Made by a program: the position numbers and the translations under genes
Assembly (NCBI GenBank): GCA_020161845.1
Contig: JAIUNK010000005.1
Span: forward strand, 62,001 to 126,000
Length of the DNA: 64,000 nt
Direction of reading: 5' to 3'
DNA from: Actinomycetota bacterium
GTDB taxonomy: Bacteria; Actinomycetota; Actinomycetes; Actinomycetales; Dermatophilaceae
Notes under the pieces: model-generated
What the model was told of the DNA's origin: nothing
The model's database searches: none
What the model saw: only the letters and a program-made list of their open reading frames with translations
Part shown: positions 25,373-34,394 of the stretch, piece after piece
Layout: each line of letters begins with the position of its first letter
Numbering within the stretch: position 1 is the first letter of the stretch

Positions 25373-26713
25373 ATGTCGACCTCCGGTGATCCCCGTGCCG
25401 CCGAAGCCCGCACCCCCGTCGCGGCCCGCCTGACGCAGGGCCGGATGCACTACGGGTGGGTGGTCGCCGGCCTCGGCATGGCCACCACGTTCGCCTCCCT
25501 GGGCATCGCCCGCTTCTCCCTGGGGATGCTGCTGCCGTCGATGCGGACCGATCTCAACCTGTCCTACACCGACATGGGCTTCATCAGCACCGGCAACTTC
25601 GTCGGTTATCTGGTGGCCGCCCTGGTGTGCGGCCGGATTGTCGCCGTGTTTGGGGCCCGTAAGGTGATCGTCGCCGGCCTGCTGATGATCGCGGCCAGCC
25701 TTTTCCTGGTGGCCTCCGCCGGAGCAGTGGCGCTCATCTGGCCGGCGTACGTCGTCACCGGACTGGGCTCCGGTACGGCGTACGTGGCCGCCTCCGGACT
25801 CATCCCGCACTGGTTCTCCCGCCGGCTGCGGGGCCGTGCCGCCGGCATCCTCGTCATCGGCAGCGGGCCTGCCATCGTCATGAGCGGGCTGCTGATCCCC
25901 CCGGTCATCGATCGGTGGGGACCGCCGGGCTGGCGGGTCGGGTGGGTCCTGCTCGGTGTCATCGTGGTGGCTGTGGCGCTCGTCGTCGGACTGTGGGTCC
26001 GCAATCACCCCGCCGATCTCGGGCTCGATGTGCACACCCACAGCGCGGATGTTGCCCCGTCCGGCGCGACATCCCTCGGCCCCGCTGTGGCTGCCGGCCG
26101 CGCCGCCGCCAGCGGCACCGCTCCGGTGGACCCGCCGGCCCCCCGAGCGGTGCGGGCCATGCTCCACCTCGGGGCGATCTACTTCCTGTTCGGCTGCACC
26201 TACGTCGTCTACATCACCTTCATCGTGACCGCCCTCGTGCAGGAGCACGGGTTCAGCCAGCGCCAGGCGGGCTTCTTCTGGGTCATCGTCGGGGCGTGCA
26301 GCATGCTGTCCGGGCCGCCCTTCGGGGCCCTGTCCGACCGGGTCGGTCGCGGGGTGGCCATGGCGGCCGTCTTCGCGCTCCACGGCACCTCGTACGTCGC
26401 CATCAGCCAGTCCCTGCCGCTGTGGGGGATCTACGCGTCGGTGGTGCTGTTCGGGGTGGCCGCTTTCGCCATCCCAGGCATCATGGTCGCCGCGGTCGGC
26501 GACTACCTGCCGCCCACCCGCGCCGCTAGCGTGTTCGGCACCCTGACCGTCGCCTTCGGCATCGGCCAGGCCGTCGGTCCGGTCGTGGCCGGCGCCATCG
26601 CCGAGCGCACCGGTGGATTCTCGGCGGCGTTCGTGCTGGCGGCGATCCTCGCCGCCGTCGGCTGCGCGCTGTCGCTGGCCCTGCGCCCGCCGGCCGCCCC
26701 GGCGTCGGCCTGA
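25373..26713 (+). CDS. MFS transporter, 12 helices
   Basis: The 446-residue membrane protein has two six-helix halves separated by an Ala/Ser/Pro-rich loop (near residues 215-255). The first helix GWVVAGLGMATTFASLGIARFSLGMLLPSM is like YbfB/OxlT-type carriers. A motif-A-like segment, FGALSDRVGRGVAMA, lies in the second half. These carriers often move carboxylates. The ATG at 25373 has GGGGAAGGA 4 bases upstream. It follows the actP terminator and converges on phaB. The substrate is unknown; a carboxylate would suit the context. Confidence 0.83.
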   Translation: MSTSGDPRAAEARTPVAARLTQGRMHYGWVVAGLGMATTFASLGIARFSLGMLLPSMRTDLNLSYTDMGFISTGNFVGYLVAALVCGRIVAVFGARKVIVAGLLMIAASLFLVASAGAVALIWPAYVVTGLGSGTAYVAASGLIPHWFSRRLRGRAAGILVIGSGPAIVMSGLLIPPVIDRWGPPGWRVGWVLLGVIVVAVALVVGLWVRNHPADLGLDVHTHSADVAPSGATSLGPAVAAGRAAASGTAPVDPPAPRAVRAMLHLGAIYFLFGCTYVVYITFIVTALVQEHGFSQRQAGFFWVIVGACSMLSGPPFGALSDRVGRGVAMAAVFALHGTSYVAISQSLPLWGIYASVVLFGVAAFAIPGIMVAAVGDYLPPTRAASVFGTLTVAFGIGQAVGPVVAGAIAERTGGFSAAFVLAAILAAVGCALSLALRPPAAPASA

Positions 26714-26771
26714 GCCCTGTCCACGGAACCCGCGACCACGCCGGATCACCGCCACGGGCGGTCATGACAAC

Positions 26772-26810
26772 GGCCGGGCACCGCGCGCTGGAGTGCGCGG
26801 GTGCCCGGCC
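26772..26810. terminator. Bidirectional hairpin between MFS gene and phaB
   Basis: GGCCGGGCAC-CGCGC pairs with GCGCG-GTGCCCGGCC (one bulged G) around a short loop, giving a 15-bp stem. It lies in the 121-base gap between convergent genes and should end both transcripts. Confidence 0.75.
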
Positions 26811-26834
26811 GGTACGTCGTACGCGGTGATCAGG

Positions 26835-27587
26835 TCACATCATGAGCAGGCCACCGGCGACCGGCAGCAGCGCGCCGGTGACATAGCCGGCCTCGTCGGA
26901 GGCGAGGTACTTGACCGCCTCGGCGATGTCCTCACCCTGGCCCATCTTCTTCATGGGCACCATGTCGATGACGGCCTGCAGGATCTCAGCCGGCAGGCTG
27001 CCCGACATCTCGGTCTCGATCGCGCCCGGGATGACGCAGTTGACCGTGACGCCCTTCTGAGCGGTCTCCAGGGCCAGCGTCTTGGTCAGGCCGAACAGGC
27101 CGGCCTTGCTCGCCGAGTAGTTCGACTGCCCGATGCGGCCGGTCTCGCCGACGAACGAGCTGATGTTGATGATGCGGCCGAAGCCGTGCTCGATCATCTT
27201 CGGCAGCGCGGCCTTGGCCATGAAGAACGGACCGTACAGGTTGGTCTTCATCACCTGGTCGAAGTCGAGCAGCTGCATCTTCAGGGCCGACCGGTCGCGC
27301 ACGATACCGGCGTTGTTGACCAGGATGTCGAGCCGACCGTAGTCCCGGATCACGCTGTTCACGATGGACTCGCAGTCGGCCGGGTTGGCCACGTTCGCCT
27401 GGCGGACGTCGATCTCCAGGCCCTCGCCGGACTTGGCCTCAGCGGCGAAGGCGTCGGCCGCACTGCGGTGGCTGTTGCACACGGCGACCACCTTGTAGCC
27501 GGCGCGGGCCAGCACGAGGGTGATGGAGGAACCGATCCCCCGCGTGCCGCCGGTTACCAGAGCCACCCGGGCTTCGTTGTTACTCAT
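26835..27587 (-). CDS. phaB: Acetoacetyl-CoA reductase PhaB
   Basis: The 250-residue short-chain dehydrogenase reduces acetoacetyl-CoA to (R)-3-hydroxybutyryl-CoA with NADPH, the second step of polyhydroxybutyrate synthesis. The cofactor motif is TGGTRGIG, the structural NNAG lies in LDILVNNAGIVRD, Ser is in INISSFVGETGRIGQSNYSASKAG, and Tyr/Lys form YSASK. The GETGRIGQSNYSASKAG context is typical of PhaB and separates it from FabG. It ends the phaA-phaC-phaB series, 87 bases after phaC. GGAGAACC precedes the ATG. Confidence 0.9.
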   Translation of the reverse strand: MSNNEARVALVTGGTRGIGSSITLVLARAGYKVVAVCNSHRSAADAFAAEAKSGEGLEIDVRQANVANPADCESIVNSVIRDYGRLDILVNNAGIVRDRSALKMQLLDFDQVMKTNLYGPFFMAKAALPKMIEHGFGRIINISSFVGETGRIGQSNYSASKAGLFGLTKTLALETAQKGVTVNCVIPGAIETEMSGSLPAEILQAVIDMVPMKKMGQGEDIAEAVKYLASDEAGYVTGALLPVAGGLLMM

Positions 27588-27674
27588 CGCTTCGGTTCTC
27601 CATTTCTGAATGTGTCACGGACGTTGTCGTGCGGGCATGGTGTGGACATAGAGCGGGCATGGTGCGTTGGCTGG

Positions 27675-29558
27675 TCAGGTATGGATGTAGGACCCCGGGG
27701 CCGGCTCGATCACCGGGTACTTGCGGGAGCCGAGGGTGCGCGGGGCCCGTTTGCTGGGTCCCGAGCGCGGGGTCAGCCACTCCACCCAGTCCACCCACCA
27801 GGACCCGTCCTGGCGCTGCGCGCCCTTGAGCCAGTCCTCGTGGCTCGCGGGGTTTTCGGGATTGGTGAAGTAGTACATGCCCTTGTGTTTGGGGGTGGCC
27901 ACCAGGGTTTGCACGTGGCCGCTGGAGCACAGCACGAACCGGCAGTCCCCGGCGACCATGTGCGTCGTGTGATAGCAGCCGGACCACGGGGTGATGTGGT
28001 CCGTCAGGCCGGCCACCACGTAGGTGTCGGTGCCGATCCGGCCGATGTCGATCGGGGTGTCGAGGATGTTCACGGCCCCCGGCTTGGCCAGCTGGTTCTC
28101 GGTCACGATGTCGAGGAGCTGGTGGTGCAGCGCCGCGGGCAACCGGGTGGTGTCGGCATTCCAGGCGAGGATGTCGAAACTGGGCGGGTCGTTGCCCATC
28201 AGGTAGTTGTTGACCCAGTAGTTCCAGACGAGCTCGTTGGGCCGCAGCCACGCGAACACCTGCGCCATGCGCCAGCCGTCCAGGTAGCCCTTCTGGCTGG
28301 ATTGCATCTTGGCCACCTTGACCGTCTGCGGCGAGGCGAACAAGAGGATCTCGGCGTCGACGCGGCTGTCGAGCAGGGTGACCAGCATGGTCGTGGAGTT
28401 GATCTTCTTCTCGCCGCGGCTGGCCAGCAGCGCGGTGAGAATCGAGACCATCATCCCGCCCGCGCAGCCGCCCATGATGTTGACATCGGGCGATCGGGAC
28501 ACCGAGCGCGTCACGTCGATGGCGCGCAGGGCGGCTTCGGCGTAGGTGTCGAAGTTCCAGTCCCGCTCCTTGGCCGTCGGATTGCGCCAGCTCACGCCGT
28601 ACAGCTGGATTCCGTGCTTGATCAGGTATTCGTACATGCTGCGCCCGGGCGCGAGGTCCAGCGCGTAGTACTTGTTCACCTGAGGCGGGATCACCAGCAG
28701 CGGCCGCGCGCCGACTTGCGCCGTCTGCGGCTGGTAATGGATCACCTCCATGATGTCGTCGCGATAGATGACGGAACCGGGCGTGACCGCGAGGTTTTCG
28801 CCGACCTTGTAGGGCTTGCGGTTCACCTGGGACGGCATGCCGTGGTTCGTGCGCATGTCGTGGATGAGGTTCCCCAGCCCGCGGGCGAGGGACTCACCGC
28901 GGGTCTCCTTGGCCTTGCGCAGCGCCGCCGGATTGAGCACCAGGTTGTTGGTCGGCGCCAACCCCTCGCGGATCAGGTGGACGACGAACTCCACCCGCTC
29001 GACGTCCTTCTCGGGCAGCCCGAGGCTCTCGACGAAATTGTCGATCTCACCGCCGGCAAACAGGTAGAGCTGCATGACCGCCTTGAGCAGCCGGGTGTCC
29101 TCCCAGGCCATGTCCCGGAATCGCTTGTCGCTGCGGTCCGGGGCGATCGCCGACCGGCCGGTCCCGATGCGGAACAGGCTGGCGGCGGTGCGCGGTGCCG
29201 CCGAGATCACCGCCCTCGGATTGGTGAGCGTCTTCTTGCCCAGCGTCAGGAGACCGTCCAGGGCGTCCTTCGGTCCGAACCCCACGAACGGGCTCGGGCC
29301 GACAACGGCCCCGGCGCCGCCGGCCAGCAGCGCGGCCTCCTGCGCGAACTCGGGGTGCTCCTCGTCCTGCTCGTCGTCCGGCTCGCTGGGCGAGGCCGTC
29401 GCCGAGGGGGGCAGGATCGCCGATGGCTCCTCCGACGCAGGGCCCTCCGGCGCAGGGTCCTGCGCCGGAGGCGCCGGCACGTGGGTGGGCACCGTCTCGG
29501 GGTCAGAGCGCAGCTCCTCGCCCGGCGTGACGGAGCCCGACCCACGTGTCGAGGACAT
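27675..29558 (-). CDS. phaC: Polyhydroxyalkanoate synthase PhaC with N-terminal extension
   Basis: The 627-residue enzyme polymerises (R)-hydroxyacyl-CoA on the granule surface. The alpha/beta-hydrolase core carries the lipase-like box GGCAGG with the catalytic Cys near residue 365, Asp near 519 in GLTDHITPW and His near 544 in SSGHVQTLV. The PhaC N-domain (RFRDMAWEDTRLLKAVMQLY) starts near residue 140. The first 80 or so residues are Pro/Glu/Ala/Ser-rich and look disordered, an unusual addition. The ATG at 29558 overlaps the thiolase stop, which sets the start. The length suggests a class I enzyme working without PhaE or PhaR. Confidence 0.92.
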   Translation of the reverse strand: MSSTRGSGSVTPGEELRSDPETVPTHVPAPPAQDPAPEGPASEEPSAILPPSATASPSEPDDEQDEEHPEFAQEAALLAGGAGAVVGPSPFVGFGPKDALDGLLTLGKKTLTNPRAVISAAPRTAASLFRIGTGRSAIAPDRSDKRFRDMAWEDTRLLKAVMQLYLFAGGEIDNFVESLGLPEKDVERVEFVVHLIREGLAPTNNLVLNPAALRKAKETRGESLARGLGNLIHDMRTNHGMPSQVNRKPYKVGENLAVTPGSVIYRDDIMEVIHYQPQTAQVGARPLLVIPPQVNKYYALDLAPGRSMYEYLIKHGIQLYGVSWRNPTAKERDWNFDTYAEAALRAIDVTRSVSRSPDVNIMGGCAGGMMVSILTALLASRGEKKINSTTMLVTLLDSRVDAEILLFASPQTVKVAKMQSSQKGYLDGWRMAQVFAWLRPNELVWNYWVNNYLMGNDPPSFDILAWNADTTRLPAALHHQLLDIVTENQLAKPGAVNILDTPIDIGRIGTDTYVVAGLTDHITPWSGCYHTTHMVAGDCRFVLCSSGHVQTLVATPKHKGMYYFTNPENPASHEDWLKGAQRQDGSWWVDWVEWLTPRSGPSKRAPRTLGSRKYPVIEPAPGSYIHT

Positions 29559-30724
29559 CAGGACAGCCGCTCCACCACGATGGCCATGCCCTGCCCGCCG
29601 CCGACGCACATCGTCTCGACGCCGATCGTCTTGTCCTTGGCCTTCAGCCCGTTGAGCAGGGTGGCCAGGATGCGCACGCCGGTCATGCCGAAGGGGTGAC
29701 CCAGGGCGATCGCGCCACCGTGCGGGTTGAGCTTGTCGCCGAACGGGTCGACGCCGATGCCGGTCGCCGACGGGATCACCTGCGCGGCGAAGGCCTCGTT
29801 GATCTCCAGGATGTCGATGTCGTTGGCGGTCAGACCGGCGCGGGACAGCGCCTGCTTGGTCGAGTCGATCGGGCCCAGGCCCATCAGCTCGGGGGTCAGC
29901 GCGCTGACGCCCGTCGACAGGATCTTCGCGATGGGGGTCAGGCCCAGCTCGCGGGCCCTGGTGTCCGACATGATGATCGTGGCTGCGGCACCGTCGTTGA
30001 GCGGGCAGGCGTTGCCGGCGGTGATCCGGCCGGTCTTGCTGAACACCGGGCGCAGACCGCCGAGCGACTCCATCGTGGTGCCCTCACGGGGACCCTCGTC
30101 CTTGGTGAACATCTCGCCGCTGGCGAGCTGCACGGGGATGATCTCGTTCTCGAAGAAGCCGGACTTCTGGGCGGCCACGGCCCGCTCCTGGCTCAGCACC
30201 GCGAAGCGGTCCATGTCTTCGCGGGTGATGCCCTCCTGGTCGGCCACCTTCTCCGCGGTGAGGCCCATCGGCATGTAGGCCTGCGGCAGGCCCTCGGCGT
30301 TGCCCTTGTCGAACCGGTGGTTGATCGTCTCCGGCTGGTCGGCGTAGACGCCGAGCGGCGACCGGGTGACCATCTCGATGCCGACGGCGGCGAACGCGTC
30401 GCCCTCGCCGGCCTTGATGGCGTGGAAGGCCATCCGCACGGCCTGCAGCGAGGAGGAGCAGTAGCGGTTGACCGTGCATCCGGGGGCGTTGACCCGGGCC
30501 AGCATCGAGACGATGCGGCCGAGGTTGTGGCCCTGCTCCCCACCGGGGAGGGCGCAGCCCGCGATGACGTCCTCGAGCTCGGTGCGGTCGAACGCCGGGA
30601 TCTGCTCCAGGACCTTGTCCAGGATGTATGCGCCCAGGTTGTCCGGGCGCTCGTTGACGAGGGCGCCCTTCCCGGCGCGTCCGATCGGCGATCGGCCAAT
30701 GGCTACGATGACTGCTTCAGGCAT
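29558..30724 (-). CDS. phaA: Acetyl-CoA acetyltransferase (thiolase), PhaA role
   Basis: The 388-residue thiolase would condense two acetyl-CoA to acetoacetyl-CoA. The nucleophile Cys89 is in NRYCSSSLQAV, the His pair in INEAFAAQ and NPHGGAIALGHPFGMTG, and the second Cys in CVGGGQGMAIV. It is translationally coupled to phaC by ATGA, which supports the PhaA role. The sequence also resembles FadA/FadI-type thiolases (degradative, longer chains), so its direction is inferred from context. The ATG at 30724 is used; a hairpin lies upstream, so it probably has its own promoter. Confidence 0.85.
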   Translation of the reverse strand: MPEAVIVAIGRSPIGRAGKGALVNERPDNLGAYILDKVLEQIPAFDRTELEDVIAGCALPGGEQGHNLGRIVSMLARVNAPGCTVNRYCSSSLQAVRMAFHAIKAGEGDAFAAVGIEMVTRSPLGVYADQPETINHRFDKGNAEGLPQAYMPMGLTAEKVADQEGITREDMDRFAVLSQERAVAAQKSGFFENEIIPVQLASGEMFTKDEGPREGTTMESLGGLRPVFSKTGRITAGNACPLNDGAAATIIMSDTRARELGLTPIAKILSTGVSALTPELMGLGPIDSTKQALSRAGLTANDIDILEINEAFAAQVIPSATGIGVDPFGDKLNPHGGAIALGHPFGMTGVRILATLLNGLKAKDKTIGVETMCVGGGQGMAIVVERLS

Positions 30725-30828
30725 GGTCACTACTCCCACTCTGTCGGGCGTTCTTGGTCACTGAAGATGCGTAGGTGTGGCGGATGGTACCGGCACGGCG
30801 TACGGCGTTGCCTGCCGTCACCCGGACT

Positions 30829-30851
30829 TCGCGGGGGACCCGCCCCCGCGA
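30829..30851 (-). terminator. Hairpin between acyl-CoA synthetase and phaA
   Basis: CGCGGGGG pairs perfectly with CCCCCGCG across a 5-base loop, plus one flanking A-T pair. It starts 8 bases after the synthetase stop, in the 135-base gap before phaA. It separates the synthetase pair from the pha operon. Confidence 0.65.
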
Positions 30852-30859
30852 GGACCGGG

Positions 30860-32491
30860 TCACTTCGTAGCGGCCTGGCCGCCGGTGCTGGCGACCGCCA
30901 GACCACCCTGGGCCAATTGGTCGCGGAGCAGCTTCTTGTCGTACTTGCCCACTCCGGTGCGGGGCACGTTCTCGATGAACGTCCACAGGTCGGGAAGCCA
31001 CCACTTGGCCACCTTCCCGGTGAGGAAGGTGCGCAGCTCGTCCGGGGTGACCGTCGAGCCCTCGCGCAGCACCACACACGCTAGCGGCCGCTCACCCCAG
31101 CGGGTGTCCGGGGAGGCGATGACGGCCACCTCCTTGACGTCGGGGTGCTGGGTCAGCGCCGATTCCAGCTCCAGGGACGAGATCCACTCGCCACCGGACT
31201 TCACCACGTCCTTGGCGCGGTCGGTGATGCGCAGGTAGCCCCGCTCGTCGATGGTGCCGACGTCGCCGGTGCGCAGCCAACCGTCGTGGAACTTGTCCTC
31301 GGCGGGATCCAGGTAATAGCTCGTGGTGACCCAGGGGCCACGGACCTCGATCTCGCCGACGGACTCGCCGTCCCGGGGGACCGGCACACCGTCGGTGTCG
31401 ACGATCCGCACCTCGACGCCGGCGAGCACCTGTCCGGCCGTCGCCTGGTAGTCGAGCGCCTCATCCGGCGTCGCGTCGCGCGGCGGGAAGGCCAACGAGG
31501 CGATGGGGTGGGTCTCGGTCAGACCCCAGCCGGCCGCGAAGGTCGCACCGTAGCGCTTCTGGTAGGCCTCGATCAGGCTGCGTGGCGAGGCGGACCCGCC
31601 GCACAGGATCATGCGCAGTGAGCCGAGGTCGTAGTTGCCCTCGGGCAGGTGCAGCACATCCCACCAGACGGTCGGCACGGCGCCGGCCACGGTGATCTTC
31701 TCGTCGGTGATGACTCGGGCGATGCGCGGGGCGTGCGCGTAGACACCCGGCAGGTAGAGGTCGGCGCCCACCATCCAGCAGATGTAGGGCAGACCCCAGG
31801 CGTTGCCGTGGAACATCGGCACGATCGGCAGCACGCGGTCCTGGTAGTTCATCTTCAGCGATTCACCCGAGGCCATGCCGAGGGTGAAGATGAACGTCGA
31901 GCGGTGGCTGTAGACCACGCCCTTGGGTCGGCCGGTGGTGCCGCTGGTGTAGCACATCGCGGCGGCGGACCTTTCGTCCAGGTCGGGCCAGGCGAAGTCC
32001 TCGGACTCGTCGGCGATGAAGTCCTCGTATTCGACGTAGTCGACGCCCAGCACCGATCGGTCGCCCTCACCGAAGACGACAATCTTCTCCAGCGTGGGGC
32101 AGTTCGGCAGCGCCGGGGCGATGTTGGCGGCCAGGGCCGCGTCGAGCAGGAGGACCTTGTCCTGGGCGTGGTTGACGATGTATTCGATATCGGGCGCGGC
32201 CAGGCGGATGTTCACCGTGTGCAGGACCGCCCCGGAGCAGGGCACCGCGAAGTAGGCCTCCTGGTGCTCCTGGTTGTTCCAGGCGAAGGTGGCGACCCGG
32301 TCGTCCGGGCCCACCCCCGCCTTGGCCAGCGCGTTCGCCAACTTGCCGACGCGCTTGGCCAGGTCCGCGAAGGTGATCTCCTGCTGACCGTTCTCGGTCA
32401 GGGTGATGATTCGGCTGCCCGGGTAGGTGTCCCGGCCGTGCTCGAAGATGTGCCGGAGGGTGAGCGGAAAGTCCGGCATCGTGCTCAACAT
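30860..32491 (-). CDS. AMP-forming fatty acyl-CoA synthetase
   Basis: The 543-residue enzyme activates a carboxylic acid with ATP and CoA. The P-loop is MCYTSGTTGRPKGVVYSHR, the adenine-binding motif is AGWGLTETHPIAS, the hinge region is DGWLRTGDVGTIDERGYL, and the catalytic Lys lies in RTGVGKYDKKLL. The sequence is closest in style to medium/long-chain acyl-CoA ligases (FadD/AlkK type), not phenylacetate-CoA ligase. It starts 1 base after the next synthetase stops, so both are in one operon. GGGAG precedes the ATG at 32491. The chain length of the substrate is unknown. Confidence 0.88.
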   Translation of the reverse strand: MLSTMPDFPLTLRHIFEHGRDTYPGSRIITLTENGQQEITFADLAKRVGKLANALAKAGVGPDDRVATFAWNNQEHQEAYFAVPCSGAVLHTVNIRLAAPDIEYIVNHAQDKVLLLDAALAANIAPALPNCPTLEKIVVFGEGDRSVLGVDYVEYEDFIADESEDFAWPDLDERSAAAMCYTSGTTGRPKGVVYSHRSTFIFTLGMASGESLKMNYQDRVLPIVPMFHGNAWGLPYICWMVGADLYLPGVYAHAPRIARVITDEKITVAGAVPTVWWDVLHLPEGNYDLGSLRMILCGGSASPRSLIEAYQKRYGATFAAGWGLTETHPIASLAFPPRDATPDEALDYQATAGQVLAGVEVRIVDTDGVPVPRDGESVGEIEVRGPWVTTSYYLDPAEDKFHDGWLRTGDVGTIDERGYLRITDRAKDVVKSGGEWISSLELESALTQHPDVKEVAVIASPDTRWGERPLACVVLREGSTVTPDELRTFLTGKVAKWWLPDLWTFIENVPRTGVGKYDKKLLRDQLAQGGLAVASTGGQAATK

Positions 32492-32492
32492 G

Positions 32493-34007
32493 TCAACTCC
32501 CTGCGACTGAGGACTGTTGGTTCGCCCAGTGCGGGTCGCGGAGGTCGCGCTTGAGGATCTTGCCCGCGGCAGACTTCGGGAGCGGCTTGTTCCACACCTC
32601 GATCTGCTTGGGCACCTTGTAGCCCGCAATCTGTGACTTGCAGTGGGCGATGAGTTCTTCAGGCGTGACCTCCGCGGTGGCGACCACCACGGCGTACACC
32701 GCCTCGCCCCACTTGCTGTCGGGGACGCCGAAGGCCGCGACCTCATCGACCGCGGGGTGCGAGGAGAGGGCGACCTCCACCTCGACGGAATAGACGTTCT
32801 CGCCCCCGGTGACGATCATGTCCTTGGCTCGGTCCACCAGGAAGACGTGGTTGGCGGCGTCGACATAGCCGAGGTCGCCGGTGCGATACCAACCGCCCTC
32901 GACGAGCACCGCGGCGGTCTCTTCCGGCTTGTTCCAGTAGCCCTTCATGGTGCTCGGGGTGCGGGTCCACAGCTCGCCGACCGTGCCGGTGGGGGCCTCC
33001 TCGCCCGTCGACATGTCGACGATGCGCACCTCGACCCCGATGGACGGCTGGCCGCAGGACTTCACCAGCGGCGTGTCGATGATCCGCTCCTCGTGCTTGA
33101 GGAACAGGGTGCACGGGGTGGTCTCGGTGGTGCCGTAGACGTGCAGCAACTCGGCGTCCGGGAAGGCATTGCGGGTGGCGCGCAGGGTCTCCACCGAGAT
33201 GGGGGAGGCGCCGTGGCTGAGATAGCGCAGCGAGGAGACGTCGCGCGGGTTGGATCGCTGGGACTTGGCCGCCGCCGAGAGCATGGTCGGCACCATCAGC
33301 GTGTGCGTGATCTGTTGGCTCTCGATCAGGTCACAGGCCTTCTCGGGGTCGAACTGCGGCAGGATGACGTGCGAGCCACCGGCCCACACGATCGCCATGA
33401 TCGCCAGCGTCCCGCCGGTGTGGAACATCGGCGAGCAGACCAGCCACTTCGAGTCCGCGTCATAGGGCCAGGTGGCCAGGAAGTGCATCGTGCTGGCCAA
33501 CAGGCTGCGGTGGGTGTGCATCGCGCCCTTGCCCACGCCGGTCGTGCCGGAGGTGTAGAAGAGCACCGCGAGGTCGTCCTCGTGGACCCCCTCGCCGAGC
33601 GTGATCTCGGCGCCACCTTCGACGAAGTCGTCGTACTCCTTGGGCATCCGGATGACGTGCTCGACGCCCTCTGGCGTGGGGAAGTCGCCGTCCATGAAGA
33701 GGACCCGGACGCCGGCGTCCTCCAGCACGGACACCATCTCGGGGCCGGCCAGTCGCCAGTTCACCGGCACGAAGACGAATCCGCTGGCCGGGACGGTGAA
33801 GTAGAGCTCGAAGTAGCGCTCCGAGTTGGGGCCGACCATGCCGACCCGGTCGCCGGGCTGCAGGCCGAGGGCGCGCAGCGCGCCGCCGAGCTTGCGGCAG
33901 CGGCGAGCGAACTGCTCGTAGGTCTGGACGCGTCCCTCACAGTAGGTGGCGGGGGCGTTGGGGTTGGTGCGGAGGGCTCGCTCCAACGGTGTAGCGAAGG
34001 TGTACAT
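32493..34007 (-). CDS. AMP-dependent acyl-CoA synthetase/ligase
   Basis: The 504-residue adenylating enzyme has the P-loop LFYTSGTTGVGKGAMHTHR, the aromatic and adenine contact HVYGTTETTPCTL, the hinge GGWYRTGDLGYVDAANHVFL and the C-terminal Lys in KSAAGKILKRDL. It is less than half identical by eye to its downstream partner, so the pair is not a recent duplication. GGAGGCG lies 8 bases before the ATG at 34007; a longer frame to 34211 has no domain support. Site A lies 235 bases upstream. The two ligases may supply CoA esters to the neighbouring oxygenase or to PHA synthesis. Confidence 0.88.
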   Translation of the reverse strand: MYTFATPLERALRTNPNAPATYCEGRVQTYEQFARRCRKLGGALRALGLQPGDRVGMVGPNSERYFELYFTVPASGFVFVPVNWRLAGPEMVSVLEDAGVRVLFMDGDFPTPEGVEHVIRMPKEYDDFVEGGAEITLGEGVHEDDLAVLFYTSGTTGVGKGAMHTHRSLLASTMHFLATWPYDADSKWLVCSPMFHTGGTLAIMAIVWAGGSHVILPQFDPEKACDLIESQQITHTLMVPTMLSAAAKSQRSNPRDVSSLRYLSHGASPISVETLRATRNAFPDAELLHVYGTTETTPCTLFLKHEERIIDTPLVKSCGQPSIGVEVRIVDMSTGEEAPTGTVGELWTRTPSTMKGYWNKPEETAAVLVEGGWYRTGDLGYVDAANHVFLVDRAKDMIVTGGENVYSVEVEVALSSHPAVDEVAAFGVPDSKWGEAVYAVVVATAEVTPEELIAHCKSQIAGYKVPKQIEVWNKPLPKSAAGKILKRDLRDPHWANQQSSVAGS

Positions 34008-34394
34008 CTTTGGACGCCTCCGGGGTCGGGTTCGGTCACGGATTGCGGACGGAAGAGGTGCAGGGCGGGCGTGCCGCCGGCCCCGCGCCTGGACGAGGCC
34101 GGCCTCGAACAACGGTGACCCCTTGCGGGAGGTCGGCGGACCGCGAACGACAGCGCCAGGTGGGAGCCAAGCTAGCGATGACACGGCACGGGCGTCAACC
34201 GTTCGTCTCATAGCCGCTGAAGAGGCAACTAGCCCTCTCGCAATACCGATCGTTCGTTCGGTATCCTAGTCGTGAGGCGTCACATGAGGGGGCCCGTTCG
34301 GGGGGCGCGCATCCGCACCGAGCGTGCGATCCTGAAGCAGACGCCACGCGCGCGCCGCGCACTGCTTTCCGCGCATTGCTTGCAAGGAGGAAGC
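34008..34394. other. 387-bp divergent control region
   Basis: No gene is supported in this stretch. It holds operator-like site A (34242-34262) with an adjacent -10-like TAGGAT on the minus strand, and must drive both the synthetase operon (left) and the PhaZ-like hydrolase (right). Confidence 0.6.
34242..34262 (-). promoter_or_regulatory. Candidate TetR operator (site A)
   Basis: On the minus strand it reads ACCGAACG-AACGAT-CGGTATT. TAGGAT (34263-34268) directly precedes it and could be the -10 box of the acyl-CoA synthetase operon. The flanks also form a dyad, ATACCGA and TCGGTAT, which suits a dimeric repressor. It lies between divergent genes and could serve both. Confidence 0.6.

Noticed and set aside
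26613-29699. Long plus-strand frame across phaB and phaC
   Set aside because: It starts inside the MFS gene and has no domain, while both minus-strand genes have full catalytic motifs.
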